Counted from the first letter of the stretch, positions 8,458-18,371 are shown. The stretch: 41,449 nucleotides of DNA from Allobosea sp. Root483D1 (GCF_001429505.1 NZ_LMJW01000004.1:326836-368284); one strand, 5' to 3'. Numbers and translations are program-made. Notes: generated by a model from the letters alone, not told the origin.

Positions 8458-9399
8458 ATGCGCGAGATCATCGGCCGCTACGGCACCGCGCTCGCCGGAC
8501 TTGCCCTGATCGTCTTCTTCGTCGTCTTCGCGCCGAACTTCGCGACGACGATGAACATCATCAACGTGCTGAAGGATACCAGCTTCCTCGCCATCCTGGC
8601 GCTCGGCTTCGCGCTCGCCTTCACCGTCGCCGAGCTCGATCTCTCGATCGCCGAGATGGCGAGCCTTGCCGCCGTGGTCTGCGGCTGGCTGGTGCAGCTT
8701 CAGTATCCGCCGCTGGTCGCGGTCCTGGCCGCCCTCTCGGTCGGCGCGCTGCTCGGAGGCCTCAACGGCTACGGCGTCACTGTGCTGCGTATCCCGTCGC
8801 TGATCATGACGCTCGGCACGGCGGCGATCGCCAAGGGCTTCGCTTTCATGATCACGCAGGGCATCGCCTTCGTCGGCCGCTGGCCGGTCAGTTTCACCGG
8901 TCTGGCGCGCGGCTACACCTTCGGCATCCCCAATCTCGTGCTCTGGCTCACGGGCGTCACCCTCTTCGCCTGGGGCCTCGTCAAATGGACCCGCACCGGC
9001 GCCCACATGGTCGCGACCGGCGAGGCCGACGAGGCTGCCAGGCTCTCCGGCATTGCCACGGCTCGGATGAAGCGCATCGGCCTGCTGCTCTCGGGTATCC
9101 TCGCCGCGATCACCGCCGTCCTGCTCGCCGCCAACCTGTCCTCGGCCGCGCCGAACATGGCGGGCGACTACCTCCTCTACGCCATTGCCGCCGTGCTGCT
9201 CGGCATGACCATGTTCGAGCCGGGCAAGCCTAACGTGCCCGGCACGGTTTTCGCGGCTTTGGTGCTGAAGGTGCTCGGCAACGGCTTGGTGCTGCTCGGC
9301 GCGCCCTATTACGTTCAGGACATCGTGCTCGGCGTCATCATCATCGGCTCGGTCGCCTTCTCGGCCAGCGTGATGAAGAAGGCGGCGTTCAAGGTCTGA
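8458..9399 (+). CDS. sugar ABC transporter permease, CUT2 family
   Basis: This is a 313-residue RbsC/FrcC-type permease with about eight to ten hydrophobic segments. The sequences LAFTVAELDLSIAEMASLAAVV and LLGGLNGYGVTVLRIPSLIMTLGT are hallmark CUT2 stretches. It is an inner-membrane protein that works with the binding protein and ATPase downstream. The start follows the SDR stop by two bases, with no clear ribosome site, so translation is likely coupled. Confidence 0.93.
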   Translation: MREIIGRYGTALAGLALIVFFVVFAPNFATTMNIINVLKDTSFLAILALGFALAFTVAELDLSIAEMASLAAVVCGWLVQLQYPPLVAVLAALSVGALLGGLNGYGVTVLRIPSLIMTLGTAAIAKGFAFMITQGIAFVGRWPVSFTGLARGYTFGIPNLVLWLTGVTLFAWGLVKWTRTGAHMVATGEADEAARLSGIATARMKRIGLLLSGILAAITAVLLAANLSSAAPNMAGDYLLYAIAAVLLGMTMFEPGKPNVPGTVFAALVLKVLGNGLVLLGAPYYVQDIVLGVIIIGSVAFSASVMKKAAFKV

Positions 9400-9432
9400 C
9401 AGGTCACAACGATAACGAGGGGAGAGGTTGTC

Positions 9433-10374
9433 ATGGTCGGTTTGAAGAGGGTTGTGCTGGCGGCCGCTGCCGTCATCGGTCTCGGGCAGGGAGCGCAGGC
9501 CTTCGAGCTCGGCGTCATCGGCTTCCAGTTCTCGTCGGAGACGCATGCCCGCGTCGCCAATGCCGCCACCGCCGCCGCCAAGGCCAAGGGCTGGAACGTC
9601 ACGCTGCTGAACTCGGAAGGCGCGCTGCCCAGGCACGCCGAGCAGTTCGACGCGCTGATCGCCAAGAAGGTCGACGCGATCATCATCGCCATGGGCAAGC
9701 CGGTCGAGGCCGACGCCCAGTTCAAGGCGGCCAAGGACGCCAAAATCCCGGTCATCACCGTGCAGTCGGGCTCGAGCCCGCACGCGCTCTTCGACATCCA
9801 GACCAATGAGTACAAGGTCGGCGCGGAAGCTGCGCTCTATCTGCTCGGCCAGCTCGGCTATCAGGGCAACATCGTCACCGCCCGCTTCGACCTCAACGTC
9901 GCCTCGCGCATTCGCGGCAAGCTGCTCGACAACGTGCTCTCCGAGAACCAGGGCGTGAAGGAGCTCGGCAAGTTCTCGATGGCCCGCACCCAGAGCTGGC
10001 GCGACGATGTCCGCGCCGGCATGCAGGCGCTGCTCCTGCAGAACCAGGGCAAGATCAACGGCATCTGGGCCTCGTTCGACGGTCAGGCCTACATCATCGA
10101 TGACCTCCTGCAGGCGCAGGGCGTGAAGAAGGGCCAGATCCCGCTGGTCTCGGTCGATGGCGGCAAGGAGACCTATGCCCGCATCGCCGACCCGGCCTCG
10201 ACCTTCATGGCCACCGTCTCGATCCCGTTCGAGGAGATGGGCAAGCAGGCGGTCGACGCCATCCAGGCGATCGTCGTCGAGAAGAAGCCGAAGGAGACCA
10301 TCGCCGCTGGCCCCTATCTCTTCACCGACGCCGTGCTGGTCGACAAGAACAACGTCCAGCAGTTCCTGAAGTGA
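9433..10374 (+). CDS. sugar ABC transporter substrate-binding protein, RbsB-like
   Basis: This 313-residue periplasmic binding protein is of the Peripla_BP_4/RbsB type. A signal peptide at residues 1-23 ends QGAQA before FELGVIG. The fold repeats are visible as ALIAKKVDAIIIAMGKP, IPVITVQSG and GIWASFDGQAYIIDDLL. A strong ribosome site, GAGGGGAGAGG, precedes ATG 9433 and fits the need for excess binding protein. A REP-like hairpin follows immediately. The ligand is a small sugar or related compound of unknown identity. Confidence 0.92.
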   Translation: MVGLKRVVLAAAAVIGLGQGAQAFELGVIGFQFSSETHARVANAATAAAKAKGWNVTLLNSEGALPRHAEQFDALIAKKVDAIIIAMGKPVEADAQFKAAKDAKIPVITVQSGSSPHALFDIQTNEYKVGAEAALYLLGQLGYQGNIVTARFDLNVASRIRGKLLDNVLSENQGVKELGKFSMARTQSWRDDVRAGMQALLLQNQGKINGIWASFDGQAYIIDDLLQAQGVKKGQIPLVSVDGGKETYARIADPASTFMATVSIPFEEMGKQAVDAIQAIVVEKKPKETIAAGPYLFTDAVLVDKNNVQQFLK

Positions 10375-10383
10375 GCATTTGCC

Positions 10384-10459
10384 GTCATGCTCGGGCGTAG
10401 ACCCGAGCATCTCTTTCCGGAGATTCTCGGCTCTGCGCTTCGCTCCGGCCGAGAATGAC
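10384..10459. repeat. REP-like double hairpin between binding protein and ATPase genes
   Basis: Two stem-loops lie within one larger imperfect palindrome. The first is ATGCTCGGG / CCCGAGCAT (10387-10395 with 10402-10410, loop of six). The second is ATTCTCGGC / GCCGAGAAT (10423-10431 with 10448-10456). The outer ends GTCATGCTCGG and CCGAGAATGAC pair at 10 of 11 positions. It begins 9 bp after the binding-protein stop, inside the operon. Such hairpins commonly protect upstream mRNA from 3' exonucleases, as between malE and malF in E. coli. Confidence 0.85.
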
Positions 10460-10482
10460 GCTCTGCATCGAATGATTGCGCC

Positions 10483-11241
10483 ATGACCACACCCATCCTC
10501 TCCCTCCGCGGCATCGGCAAGAGCTACGGCCCGGTCGTGGCGGTGCGCGAGGTCGATCTCGACATCTTTGCCGGCGAGGTCGTCGCCATCTGCGGCGACA
10601 ACGGCGCCGGCAAGTCGAGTCTGATCAAGGTGGTCTCCGGCGCCGAGGAGGCGACCTCGGGCAGCCTCAGCATGCGCGGCAAGGAGGTCGTCTTCGCCTC
10701 GCCGCATGATGCGCTGAGTCATGGCGTCGCGACGATCTATCAGGATCTCGCGCTCGCGCCGCGCCTCTCGATCGCCCAGAACGTCTTCATGGGCTCCGAG
10801 TTGACGAAGCCTGTCCTGCTGCCCTTCCTGCGCGTGCTCGACAAGAAGAAGATGGCGCAGGAAGCGCGCGGCTTCCTCAAGCAGCTCTCGGTCACGGTCG
10901 AGGATATGGACCGGCCGGTCGAGCGGCTCTCGGGCGGCCAGCGCCAGGCGGTCGCGATCTCGCGCGCCCTGCGCTGGAAGGCCGAGATCATTATTATGGA
11001 CGAGCCAACGGCGGCGCTCGGCGTCAAGGAGACGGCGCTCGTTCTCGAGCTGATCCGCAAGCTCAAGGCGGACGGGCGCACCGTCCTGCTGATCAGCCAC
11101 AATATGCGCGACGTGGTCGCGCTCGCCGACCGGGTGGTGATCATGGGCGCCGGCCGGAAGTATGTCGATCGGCCGCTCGGCGACCTCACCGCCGACGATC
11201 TCAGCCACATGATCATGGCCGGCAACGCCAGGGCAGCCTGA
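10483..11241 (+). CDS. sugar ABC transporter ATP-binding protein, single-domain FrcA-like
   Basis: This is a 252-residue ATPase of the CUT2 class with one nucleotide-binding domain, unlike the usual double-domain RbsA of about 500 residues. Motifs are Walker A GDNGAGKSS, Q-loop IYQDLALAPRLS, signature LSGGQRQAVAISRAL, Walker B IIIMDEPTAALG and the switch histidine in LISHNM. The size and single domain match FrcA of the Sinorhizobium fructose importer FrcBCA. It presumably works as a homodimer. The gene follows the REP-like element and lacks an obvious ribosome site. Its stop is one base before the nucleoside hydrolase ATG. Confidence 0.92.
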   Translation: MTTPILSLRGIGKSYGPVVAVREVDLDIFAGEVVAICGDNGAGKSSLIKVVSGAEEATSGSLSMRGKEVVFASPHDALSHGVATIYQDLALAPRLSIAQNVFMGSELTKPVLLPFLRVLDKKKMAQEARGFLKQLSVTVEDMDRPVERLSGGQRQAVAISRALRWKAEIIIMDEPTAALGVKETALVLELIRKLKADGRTVLLISHNMRDVVALADRVVIMGAGRKYVDRPLGDLTADDLSHMIMAGNARAA

Positions 11242-11242
11242 G

Positions 11243-12172
11243 ATGACCAGCGAGACGATCGTCATCGATACCGATCCGGGCCAGGACGACGCCGTCGCCC
11301 TGCTGCTCGCCTTCGCCAGCCGGGAACTCGACCTCAAGGCGATCACTACCGTCGCCGGCAATGTCCCGCTCGCGCTGACCACCGCCAACGCGCTGCGTAT
11401 CCGCGAGCTCGCCGGCCGCGAGGACGTGCCGGTCCATGCCGGGGCCGATAGGCCACTGATCTTCCCGCTCTCGACCGCCGAATTCGTCTGCGGGCCCGAT
11501 GGCCTCGCCGGTGCCGACCTGCCGCCGCCGCGCTGCAAGGCCGAGGCCGGCCATGCCGTCGAGGCGCTGATCGCCATCTTGCGTGCCGCGCCGGACGACA
11601 GCGTCACGCTCTGCCCGCTGGGACCGCTGACCAATCTCGCGCTCGCCTTCCGGTTGGCGCCGGACGTGCTTGGTAAGGTGAAGCGCATCGCGCTAATGGG
11701 TGGCGCCTTGGCGCTCGGCAACATCACGCCTGCCGCCGAATTCAACGTCCATGTCGACCCGCACGCGGCTGCGATCGTCTTCGGTTGCGGCCGCCCGATC
11801 GTGATGTTCGGCTTGGGCGTCACCCATCAGGCGATCGCCTCGCATGAACAGGTCGCGCGCCTGCTCACTTTCGGCAATGCGGCGGGCAAAGCGGTGCACA
11901 GCATGCTGACCCGCCCACGTCCCGGCGGCCTTGGCACAGCCGGTCATCCCATGCACGATCCGTGCGTGATTGCTTTCCTGCTCTGGCCGGAACTCTTTTC
12001 CGGCCGCGACTGTTTCGTCGAGGTCGAGACCGGTGACGGTCCCTTGCGGGGCCGCACCACCATCGACTGGAACGGCCGGCTCAAGCAGCCGGCCAATGCG
12101 TTTGTCGTGGCCAGCGTCGAGGCCGAAGCGTTGTTCGAGCATATGTTCGCTCGGCTGGCGACGCTGCCCTGA
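11243..12172 (+). CDS. nucleoside hydrolase, IUNH family
   Basis: This 309-residue protein is of the inosine-uridine nucleoside hydrolase family. The calcium-binding N-terminal motif VIDTDPGQDDAVALLLA (residues 7-23) has the expected DTDPG-DDA signature. TVAGNVPLALTTANALRI and the later MGGAL, PAAEFNVHVDP and MHDPCVIAFLLWP segments complete the family pattern. The reaction cleaves the N-glycosidic bond of a nucleoside to a base and ribose. Being in an operon with a sugar kinase, SDR and CUT2 transporter, it suggests the importer carries a nucleoside or another N-riboside, with the released sugar then processed by the kinase and dehydrogenase. That link is inference. Confidence 0.92.
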   Translation: MTSETIVIDTDPGQDDAVALLLAFASRELDLKAITTVAGNVPLALTTANALRIRELAGREDVPVHAGADRPLIFPLSTAEFVCGPDGLAGADLPPPRCKAEAGHAVEALIAILRAAPDDSVTLCPLGPLTNLALAFRLAPDVLGKVKRIALMGGALALGNITPAAEFNVHVDPHAAAIVFGCGRPIVMFGLGVTHQAIASHEQVARLLTFGNAAGKAVHSMLTRPRPGGLGTAGHPMHDPCVIAFLLWPELFSGRDCFVEVETGDGPLRGRTTIDWNGRLKQPANAFVVASVEAEALFEHMFARLATLP

Positions 12173-12184
12173 GCGGAGAAGGAT

Positions 12185-12706
12185 ATGGCCCATTTCGTCG
12201 AGGAGCTGCAGCGCGAGGCCGAGCGCGCGATTCTGGCGATGCAGACCGCCGCGCTCGCCGCCCGACAGCTCCACGCCCGTGCCGAACTGATGCGCCATAT
12301 GCTGACCACGGCCCGCAAGGTCGCCGGCAAGCCGAAGGCCGAGGCGGTCGAGACGGTGGTGCGCGAATGGATGGATGCCTGGAACCTCGGCCGGCAGGAC
12401 TGGCCGCATATCGCGCGCGAGATGGAGGCCTTCACCACCGCCTTCCATGATTATGCGAATGAGCCCGGTGACGGCAACGACGCCGCGCTCCGCCGCGCCT
12501 GCGATGCGCTCGACGCGGTCCTTGCCCGCGAGAACACCTCGATCAGCGACCAGATGGCTTTCCGCTCGCAATGCGCCCATCGCTGGTGGGAGCTGGTCGT
12601 GCCGGTGCCATCAGATCTGCCGGACGCGAAGCCGCGTCCCTCGGTGCCGCCTCTCGATGGTGAGGCGCCATTCTGGCAGTCCGGCTGCGCCGGATTCTGC
12701 CGCTGA
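12185..12706 (+). CDS. hypothetical protein, 173 aa
   Basis: I do not recognise this protein. It is predicted cytosolic and mostly helical. The first 60 residues (VEELQREAERAILAMQTAAL, then ARQLHARAELMRHML) look like a long amphipathic helix. The centre holds MDAWNLGRQDWPHIAREMEAFTTAFHDYA, and the tail is proline-rich with two cysteines (QSGCAGFCR at the very end). It starts 12 bp after the nucleoside hydrolase, with GGAGAAGG upstream, and ends 10 bp before a GNAT gene, so it belongs to the same transcript. The C-terminal CAGFC might bind a metal, but this is speculation. Confidence 0.72.
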   Translation: MAHFVEELQREAERAILAMQTAALAARQLHARAELMRHMLTTARKVAGKPKAEAVETVVREWMDAWNLGRQDWPHIAREMEAFTTAFHDYANEPGDGNDAALRRACDALDAVLARENTSISDQMAFRSQCAHRWWELVVPVPSDLPDAKPRPSVPPLDGEAPFWQSGCAGFCR

Positions 12707-12716
12707 GGGCCGGCCG

Positions 12717-13565
12717 ATGCAGTCGCTCGAGTTCACGCTTCGCCCGGCCAGCCTCTCGGATGCCGACGCCTGCCAGAAGTTGTCGGCCGCGGTCGGCTGG
12801 CCGCATCGACGCGAGGATTGGGAGTTCGCGCTTTCGCTCGGCCAGGGCTTCGTCCTGTCGCGTGAATCGGACGTCGTCGGCGTCGGGCTCAGCTGGGGTT
12901 TTGGTGCGACCCACGCCACCCTCGGCACGATCATCGTCGCCCCCGACCGGCAAGGCCAGGGCATCGGCAAGCTGCTGACGGAGCGGCTGATAGCGGTGAC
13001 GGAAGGGCGGACGCTCGGGCTCGTCGCCACACCGCAGGGCGAGCCGCTCTACGCCAGATACGGCTTCATCGCCATCGACGAGGTCCGTCAGCACCAGGGC
13101 GGTTGGCCGGAGCTGGCAGTGCCCGTCCTCGCAGCGAACGAGGTCATGCGTCCGGCCGCCATGGCCGACCTGCCGCTGCTGGCGCAACTCGACGGCGAGG
13201 CGACGGGACTGCCGCGCGCGCCGGTCCTCGAGGCCTTGCTGGCGCGCGGCCATGCGATCCTGATCGAGCGCGCTAGCGCGCCGGCCGGCTTCGGCTTCCT
13301 GCGCCGGCATGGCCACGGCTGGCTGATCGGCCCGGTCGCGGCTGTCGACGATGCCGCCGCCTGCAATCTGATCGCGGCGCTGCTCGCCGCCCGCCGTGGC
13401 GATTTCGTCCGCATCGACGTGCCGGCCCGCACCGGCCTCGGCGCCTGGTTGAGCGAGCGCGGCCTGCCGCTCGTCGCGTCCGGCGTCGTGATGGCGCGTG
13501 GCGCGGCGCCGATCGCTCCCGGCCCGGCGCATCGCTTCGCCCTCGTCAACCAGGCGATGGGCTGA
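12717..13565 (+). CDS. GNAT family N-acetyltransferase, two-part
   Basis: This 282-residue protein has an N-terminal GNAT domain (about residues 5-125) with the acetyl-CoA motif A at IIVAPDRQGQGIGKLL and the YARYGF strand. A second half of about 150 residues (VMRPAAMADLPLLAQLDGEATG, then the GWLIGPVAAVDDAAA region) resembles the YitH/Acetyltransf_18-like C-terminal domain that often follows such GNATs. It acetylates an unknown small molecule or protein amine. The start at 12717 lies just after the previous gene; longer in-frame extensions overlap that gene and do not resemble GNAT. Confidence 0.85.
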   Translation: MQSLEFTLRPASLSDADACQKLSAAVGWPHRREDWEFALSLGQGFVLSRESDVVGVGLSWGFGATHATLGTIIVAPDRQGQGIGKLLTERLIAVTEGRTLGLVATPQGEPLYARYGFIAIDEVRQHQGGWPELAVPVLAANEVMRPAAMADLPLLAQLDGEATGLPRAPVLEALLARGHAILIERASAPAGFGFLRRHGHGWLIGPVAAVDDAAACNLIAALLAARRGDFVRIDVPARTGLGAWLSERGLPLVASGVVMARGAAPIAPGPAHRFALVNQAMG

Positions 13566-13630
13566 ACCTTCCCTGGCGAATGGCGGGGTTGCCGAACCGG
13601 CGCTGGCGGTTCCGCTTCGCGTCGCGCAAG

Positions 13631-13647
13631 ATCGTTCCTGAAACGAT
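13631..13647. promoter_or_regulatory. short palindrome upstream of the SDR gene, possible operator
   Basis: ATCGTT and AACGAT form a perfect 6-bp inverted repeat around CCTGA, 27 bp before the SDR start. The right part, TGAAACGATTT, resembles one half of a LacI-family operator, which tends to read TGAAACGTTTCA. There is no LacI-type regulator in the window, so the assignment is weak. The 108-bp gap otherwise shows nothing clear. Confidence 0.3.
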
Positions 13648-13673
13648 TTAAGCCTGCATCCACGGGAGGAATG

Positions 13674-14441
13674 ATGCTCGAAGATCTCAAGGGGCTGCGC
13701 GCCCTCGTCACCGGCTCCAGCACCGGCATCGGCGCTGGCGTGGCCAAGGCCTATGCGGCGCATGGCATGCGCGTTGTGGTGCACTACAAGTCGAGCGAGG
13801 CGCAGGCCAACGCCGTCGCTGCCGAGATCAGGGGAGCCGGCGGTGAGGCCCATGTGCTGCAGGCCGATGTCGCCGACAGCGCGCAGGCGGTCGATCTCGT
13901 GAACAAAGCGGCCGACAAGCTCGGTGGGCTCGATGTCCTCGTCAACAATGCTGGTGCGCTGGTGAAGCGCACGCCGATCGCGGAGATCGAGGACGAGTTC
14001 TTCGACGCCGTCCTCGATCTCAATGTCCGCTCGGTGGTGATGGCCTCGAAGGCGGCGCTGCCCTATCTCAAGACGTCTGGCAGCAAGGCGAGCGTGATCA
14101 ATCTGAGCTCGATCGCCGCGCGCAATGGCGGCGGCCCGGGCTCCTCGCTCTATGCAAGCTCCAAGGCCTTCGTGCTCAATCTGACCCGCGGCATGGCCAA
14201 GGAGTTCGTGCCCTTCGGCATCCGGGTCAACGGCGTCTCGCCCGGCGTGATCATGACGCCGTTCCATGAGCGCTATTCGACAGCCGAGCAGATCGAGGCG
14301 ATGCGCAAGACCGTGCCGATGGAGCGTGTCGGCACGCCGCAGGACAATGTCGGCGTCTTCCTCTTTCTCGCCAGCCCGGCGATGAGCGGCTACATCACCG
14401 GCCAGACCATCGAGGTCAATGGCGGCCAGTACATGGTCTGA
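13674..14441 (+). CDS. SDR family oxidoreductase
   Basis: This 255-residue classical SDR has the cofactor motif TGSSTGIG near residue 14, NNAG (VLVNNAGALVKR), a serine in INLSSIAARN and the catalytic YASSK. The C-terminus has the usual PAMSGYITGQTIEVNGGQYMV. It resembles glucose 1-dehydrogenase and 3-oxoacyl reductase relatives. GGGAGGA sits directly before two consecutive ATG codons (13671 and 13674); the second gives better spacing and is used here. It is separated from the GNAT gene by 108 bp with a possible operator, so it is likely its own unit. The substrate is unknown. Confidence 0.88.
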   Translation: MLEDLKGLRALVTGSSTGIGAGVAKAYAAHGMRVVVHYKSSEAQANAVAAEIRGAGGEAHVLQADVADSAQAVDLVNKAADKLGGLDVLVNNAGALVKRTPIAEIEDEFFDAVLDLNVRSVVMASKAALPYLKTSGSKASVINLSSIAARNGGGPGSSLYASSKAFVLNLTRGMAKEFVPFGIRVNGVSPGVIMTPFHERYSTAEQIEAMRKTVPMERVGTPQDNVGVFLFLASPAMSGYITGQTIEVNGGQYMV

Positions 14442-14526
14442 CCGCCACTGTGGCTTTGGTGTCCTTGACGGGGAAGGCGGCGCGCCAGCATGGTCTGGAC
14501 GCCGCGCCAACCTCGGGTAGCTCGTG

Positions 14527-15825
14527 ATGCCGATCCGCCGCAAAGACCTGCCGATGCCGGCTGCCCGACGGGTCGTCGCGGCCGCAATCGCGGCGGTTTT
14601 CATCGCCGGCTGTGCTGGCGACGTGAAAGGCGTGCTCGTGCCTGTCACCGCGACGGCGCCGGGCACCAGCAAGGTCACCATGCTGGTGGCGACGACACGC
14701 GCGGCCGATCCCGATGCCGGCGTTCTCTATTCTGGCGAGCGCGGCAAGCCGTCCTTTGCCGAGATCACGATCTCGCTCCCGCCGGACAGCCGCCGCAAGA
14801 TCGGCGAAGTGCAGTGGCCGAGCCGGCTGCCGGGCAATCCCGAGACCGATTTCGTGACGCTCAAGGTCGACAAGCTCGATGCCAGGACCGGGCTGGCGCG
14901 GCTGCATGAGCGGGTGTCGCGGGTGCCGAAGCGCCGCGTCATGGTCTTCGTCCACGGCTTCAACAACCGCTTCGAGGATGCAGTCTACCGCTTCGCCCAG
15001 ATCGTCCACGATTCCGGTGCCGAAGTCGTGCCGGTGCTGTTCACCTGGCCTTCGCGCGGCTCGCTCTTCGCCTATGGTTACGATCGCGAAAGCGCGACCT
15101 ATTCGCGCAACGCGCTGGAGGAACTGCTGCAGGCTCTGGCGCGCGATCCGGCTGTCGGCGAGGTCTCGCTTCTGGCCCACTCGATGGGCAACTGGGCCGC
15201 GCTCGAGGCCTTGACCCAGATGGCGGTGCGCAATCGCGGCATTCCGCCGAAGATCGCCAATGTCATGCTCGCCTCGCCCGATGTCGATGCCGACGTCTTC
15301 CGCACCCAGATCGCGGAAATGACGGGGCGGCGGCCAAAGTTCACCCTCTTCGTCTCGCAGGATGATCGCGCGCTCGCGGTCTCGCGCCGGGTCTGGGGCA
15401 ACAAGGATCGCCTCGGCGCCGTCGATCCTGATGTCGAGCCCTACAAGAGCGAGTTCGAGGCGGACAAGATCACGGTCCTGAACCTGACCAAGCTGCGCAC
15501 CGGCGACAAGCTCAACCACGGCAAGTTCGCCGAGAGCCCCGAGGTGGTGAAGCTGATCGGAACGCGCCTCGTCGATGGCCAACCGATCACGGATTCCCGC
15601 GTCGGGCTGGGCGAGCGGCTGATCGAGGTCACCGGCAGCGCGGCGGCTGCGGTCGGCACCGCCGCCGGTATCGTCGTCACCGCCCCGCTTGCCGTGGTCG
15701 ATCCGAACGCACGCCGCCACCTGGGCGACCGGGTCGAGCATCTCGGCAACAACATTCACGATACTGGCGCGGCGGTCGGAGACACCGTGACCACGCCCTT
15801 CCAGAACCCGAGCATCCCGCGCTGA
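14527..15825 (+). CDS. alpha/beta hydrolase lipoprotein, DUF900/COG4782 type
   Basis: This is a protein of about 432 residues. The N-terminus has a hydrophobic stretch ending in the lipobox FIAGC (cysteine near residue 29), so it is probably a lipoprotein of the envelope. The hydrolase core contains VMVFVHGFNNRFEDAVYRFAQI, then VSLLAHSMGNWAALEAL with the nucleophile serine in SMGN, and a likely catalytic histidine in KLNHGKF. This matches the DUF900 esterase family. A GTG at 14524 and ATG at 14554 are alternative starts. The C-terminal 80 residues after the hydrolase core (alanine- and valine-rich) are of unknown role. It ends only 9 bp from the convergent tonB gene. Confidence 0.82.
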   Translation: MPIRRKDLPMPAARRVVAAAIAAVFIAGCAGDVKGVLVPVTATAPGTSKVTMLVATTRAADPDAGVLYSGERGKPSFAEITISLPPDSRRKIGEVQWPSRLPGNPETDFVTLKVDKLDARTGLARLHERVSRVPKRRVMVFVHGFNNRFEDAVYRFAQIVHDSGAEVVPVLFTWPSRGSLFAYGYDRESATYSRNALEELLQALARDPAVGEVSLLAHSMGNWAALEALTQMAVRNRGIPPKIANVMLASPDVDADVFRTQIAEMTGRRPKFTLFVSQDDRALAVSRRVWGNKDRLGAVDPDVEPYKSEFEADKITVLNLTKLRTGDKLNHGKFAESPEVVKLIGTRLVDGQPITDSRVGLGERLIEVTGSAAAAVGTAAGIVVTAPLAVVDPNARRHLGDRVEHLGNNIHDTGAAVGDTVTTPFQNPSIPR

Positions 15826-15834
15826 GCTGAAGCC

Positions 15835-16695
15835 TTACCGGCTGAAGCGCACCGGCACCGAGAGCGAGATCGCCCCGCCTCCGCCGACCCCTGCGGGCGG
15901 CGCCGGAACCGGGCTGGCGCGGCGGACCATCGCTGCCGCCTCGGCATCCAGCGCGGAATCGCCAGAGGAGCCGACGACGCGCGAGGACAGCACATTGCCG
16001 CTGCGGTCGATCGCGAAGGCGATCTGGACCGTGCCCGGGCTCGCGCCGGACGGGAAGCGCTTGTAGCGATTGAGATGCGCGATCAGTGAGCCGCGCCAGG
16101 ACGCCGTCGAGACCGTCGGCTGGCTGGCCGTGCCCTGTGCGGCGCTGGTAGGCGCCGAGGCGCGCTGCTCCGACGGCTTCGGCGCCACGGCCTCCTTGGC
16201 CCGCTGCTCGACCGGCTTGCGCTCGACGACCTTGGGCTTCGGCTTGGGCTTCTCGACGATCTTCGGCTTCGGCTCCGGCTTCTTCTCCACCGGCTTCAAC
16301 TCGGGCGGAGGCGGCAGCAGCACGGCGTCGAGCCTCGGGATCTGCGGCAGCTCGGGCAGCTTGATCTCCGGCTGCTCGACCGGCGTCGGCTCGGGAAGCG
16401 GTTCCGGCTCGGGCTCGGGTGGAGGAGGCTCCTCCTTGACCGGCTCGGGCGGCGGCGGTTCCGGCTCGGCCCGTTCCTGCGCGACCGGCAGGTTCTCAGG
16501 CGGTGCCTCGGGTGCGACCGAGAGCGCGGCGAGCTCGATCATCACCGCCGGCTCAGGCGCGCCGGCTGCGGCTTCCGTCGGGCGCCAGTTCACGCCGACC
16601 CAGGCGAGTCCGCCATGAAGGGACGCGACGGTCAGTGCCGCTGCGCCCCAGCGCAGAGCGGCGAGCCAGCGGCGGTCGGGCGCGGTCGCGATCAC
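15835..16695 (-). CDS. tonB: energy transducer TonB
   Basis: This 286-residue TonB-type protein has an N-terminal membrane anchor (about residues 12-33, [21 protein letters not shown]). A long proline/glutamate and proline/lysine spacer runs from about residue 60 to 165, with repeated EPEP and KPKP. The C-terminal domain has the family start [31 protein letters not shown] (split here as [16 protein letters not shown] and [14 protein letters not shown]). It spans the periplasm to power TonB-dependent receptors for siderophores and vitamins. The start overlaps the exbD stop by ATGA, placing it last in an exbB-exbD-tonB operon. Confidence 0.93.
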   Translation of the reverse strand: MIATAPDRRWLAALRWGAAALTVASLHGGLAWVGVNWRPTEAAAGAPEPAVMIELAALSVAPEAPPENLPVAQERAEPEPPPPEPVKEEPPPPEPEPEPLPEPTPVEQPEIKLPELPQIPRLDAVLLPPPPELKPVEKKPEPKPKIVEKPKPKPKVVERKPVEQRAKEAVAPKPSEQRASAPTSAAQGTASQPTVSTASWRGSLIAHLNRYKRFPSGASPGTVQIAFAIDRSGNVLSSRVVGSSGDSALDAEAAAMVRRASPVPAPPAGVGGGGAISLSVPVRFSR

Positions 16696-17144
16696 GGCTT
16701 GCCTGCTCCCTGTGCCACGCCCTGGCCGGTGTCCTCGAGGCCGACCAGCGCGATCTTGAGATAGCCGGCCTGGCGCAGCTTGTTCATCACTTCCATCAGC
16801 TCGCGATAGGCCACCGCCCCGTCGGCGCGCAGGAAGATGCGCTGCTCGCGGTCATTGCTGGTCTGCTGGTCGAGCGTGGCCTGCAATTGCTCGCGCGGCA
16901 CCGTGTCGTTGCCGAGGGCGAGCGAGAGGTCCTGCTTGACGGTCAGGAAGATCGGCTTGTCGGGTCGCGGCTGCGTCTGCGCGTTCGAGACCGGCAGGTC
17001 GACCGCGACATCGACCGTCGAGAGCGGGGCCGCGACCATGAAGATGATCAGCAGCACCAGGATCACGTCGATGAACGGCGTGACGTTGATCTCGCTGACC
17101 TCGCCGAGATCGCTGTCCTGCGGTTCCTTGAGCGAGATGGCCAT
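16692..17144 (-). CDS. exbD: biopolymer transport protein ExbD
   Basis: This 150-residue protein has the ExbD plan: a short cytosolic start, a single membrane helix preceded by [20 protein letters not shown] (the conserved aspartate in FIDV carries the proton path), then a periplasmic domain. With ExbB it forms the proton-driven motor for TonB. It starts three bases after exbB and overlaps tonB by four bases. Confidence 0.94.
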   Translation of the reverse strand: MAISLKEPQDSDLGEVSEINVTPFIDVILVLLIIFMVAAPLSTVDVAVDLPVSNAQTQPRPDKPIFLTVKQDLSLALGNDTVPREQLQATLDQQTSNDREQRIFLRADGAVAYRELMEVMNKLRQAGYLKIALVGLEDTGQGVAQGAGKP

Positions 17145-17147
17145 GGC

Positions 17148-18194
<1,047 letters not shown>

Positions 18195-18371
18195 CGACTC
18201 GAATCCATGGTCTTGCGGCGCTCCTCACCGCCGGGAGCGCTTTCAGGGCGAGGCCGGCCTCGATCGAAGCGTCCTCGGATGATCGCGGAGCACCGACCCG
18301 GGAAGGGGCAGCGTCGAAGGCGATCGTCCCCAGCAGTTAAACCAGACGGAATTGGTTAGCAAATACAATAG

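Noticed and set aside
8161..11823. Very long open frame on the minus strand opposite the CUT2 operon
   Set aside because: It is a mirror frame of GC-rich codons: the plus-strand genes there have full family motifs, while the minus translation is an Arg/Asp/Glu/Leu-rich sequence with no domain pattern.
12543..14681. Long minus-strand frame opposite the GNAT and SDR genes
   Set aside because: Antisense shadow of two well-defined plus-strand genes; no ribosome site or domain.
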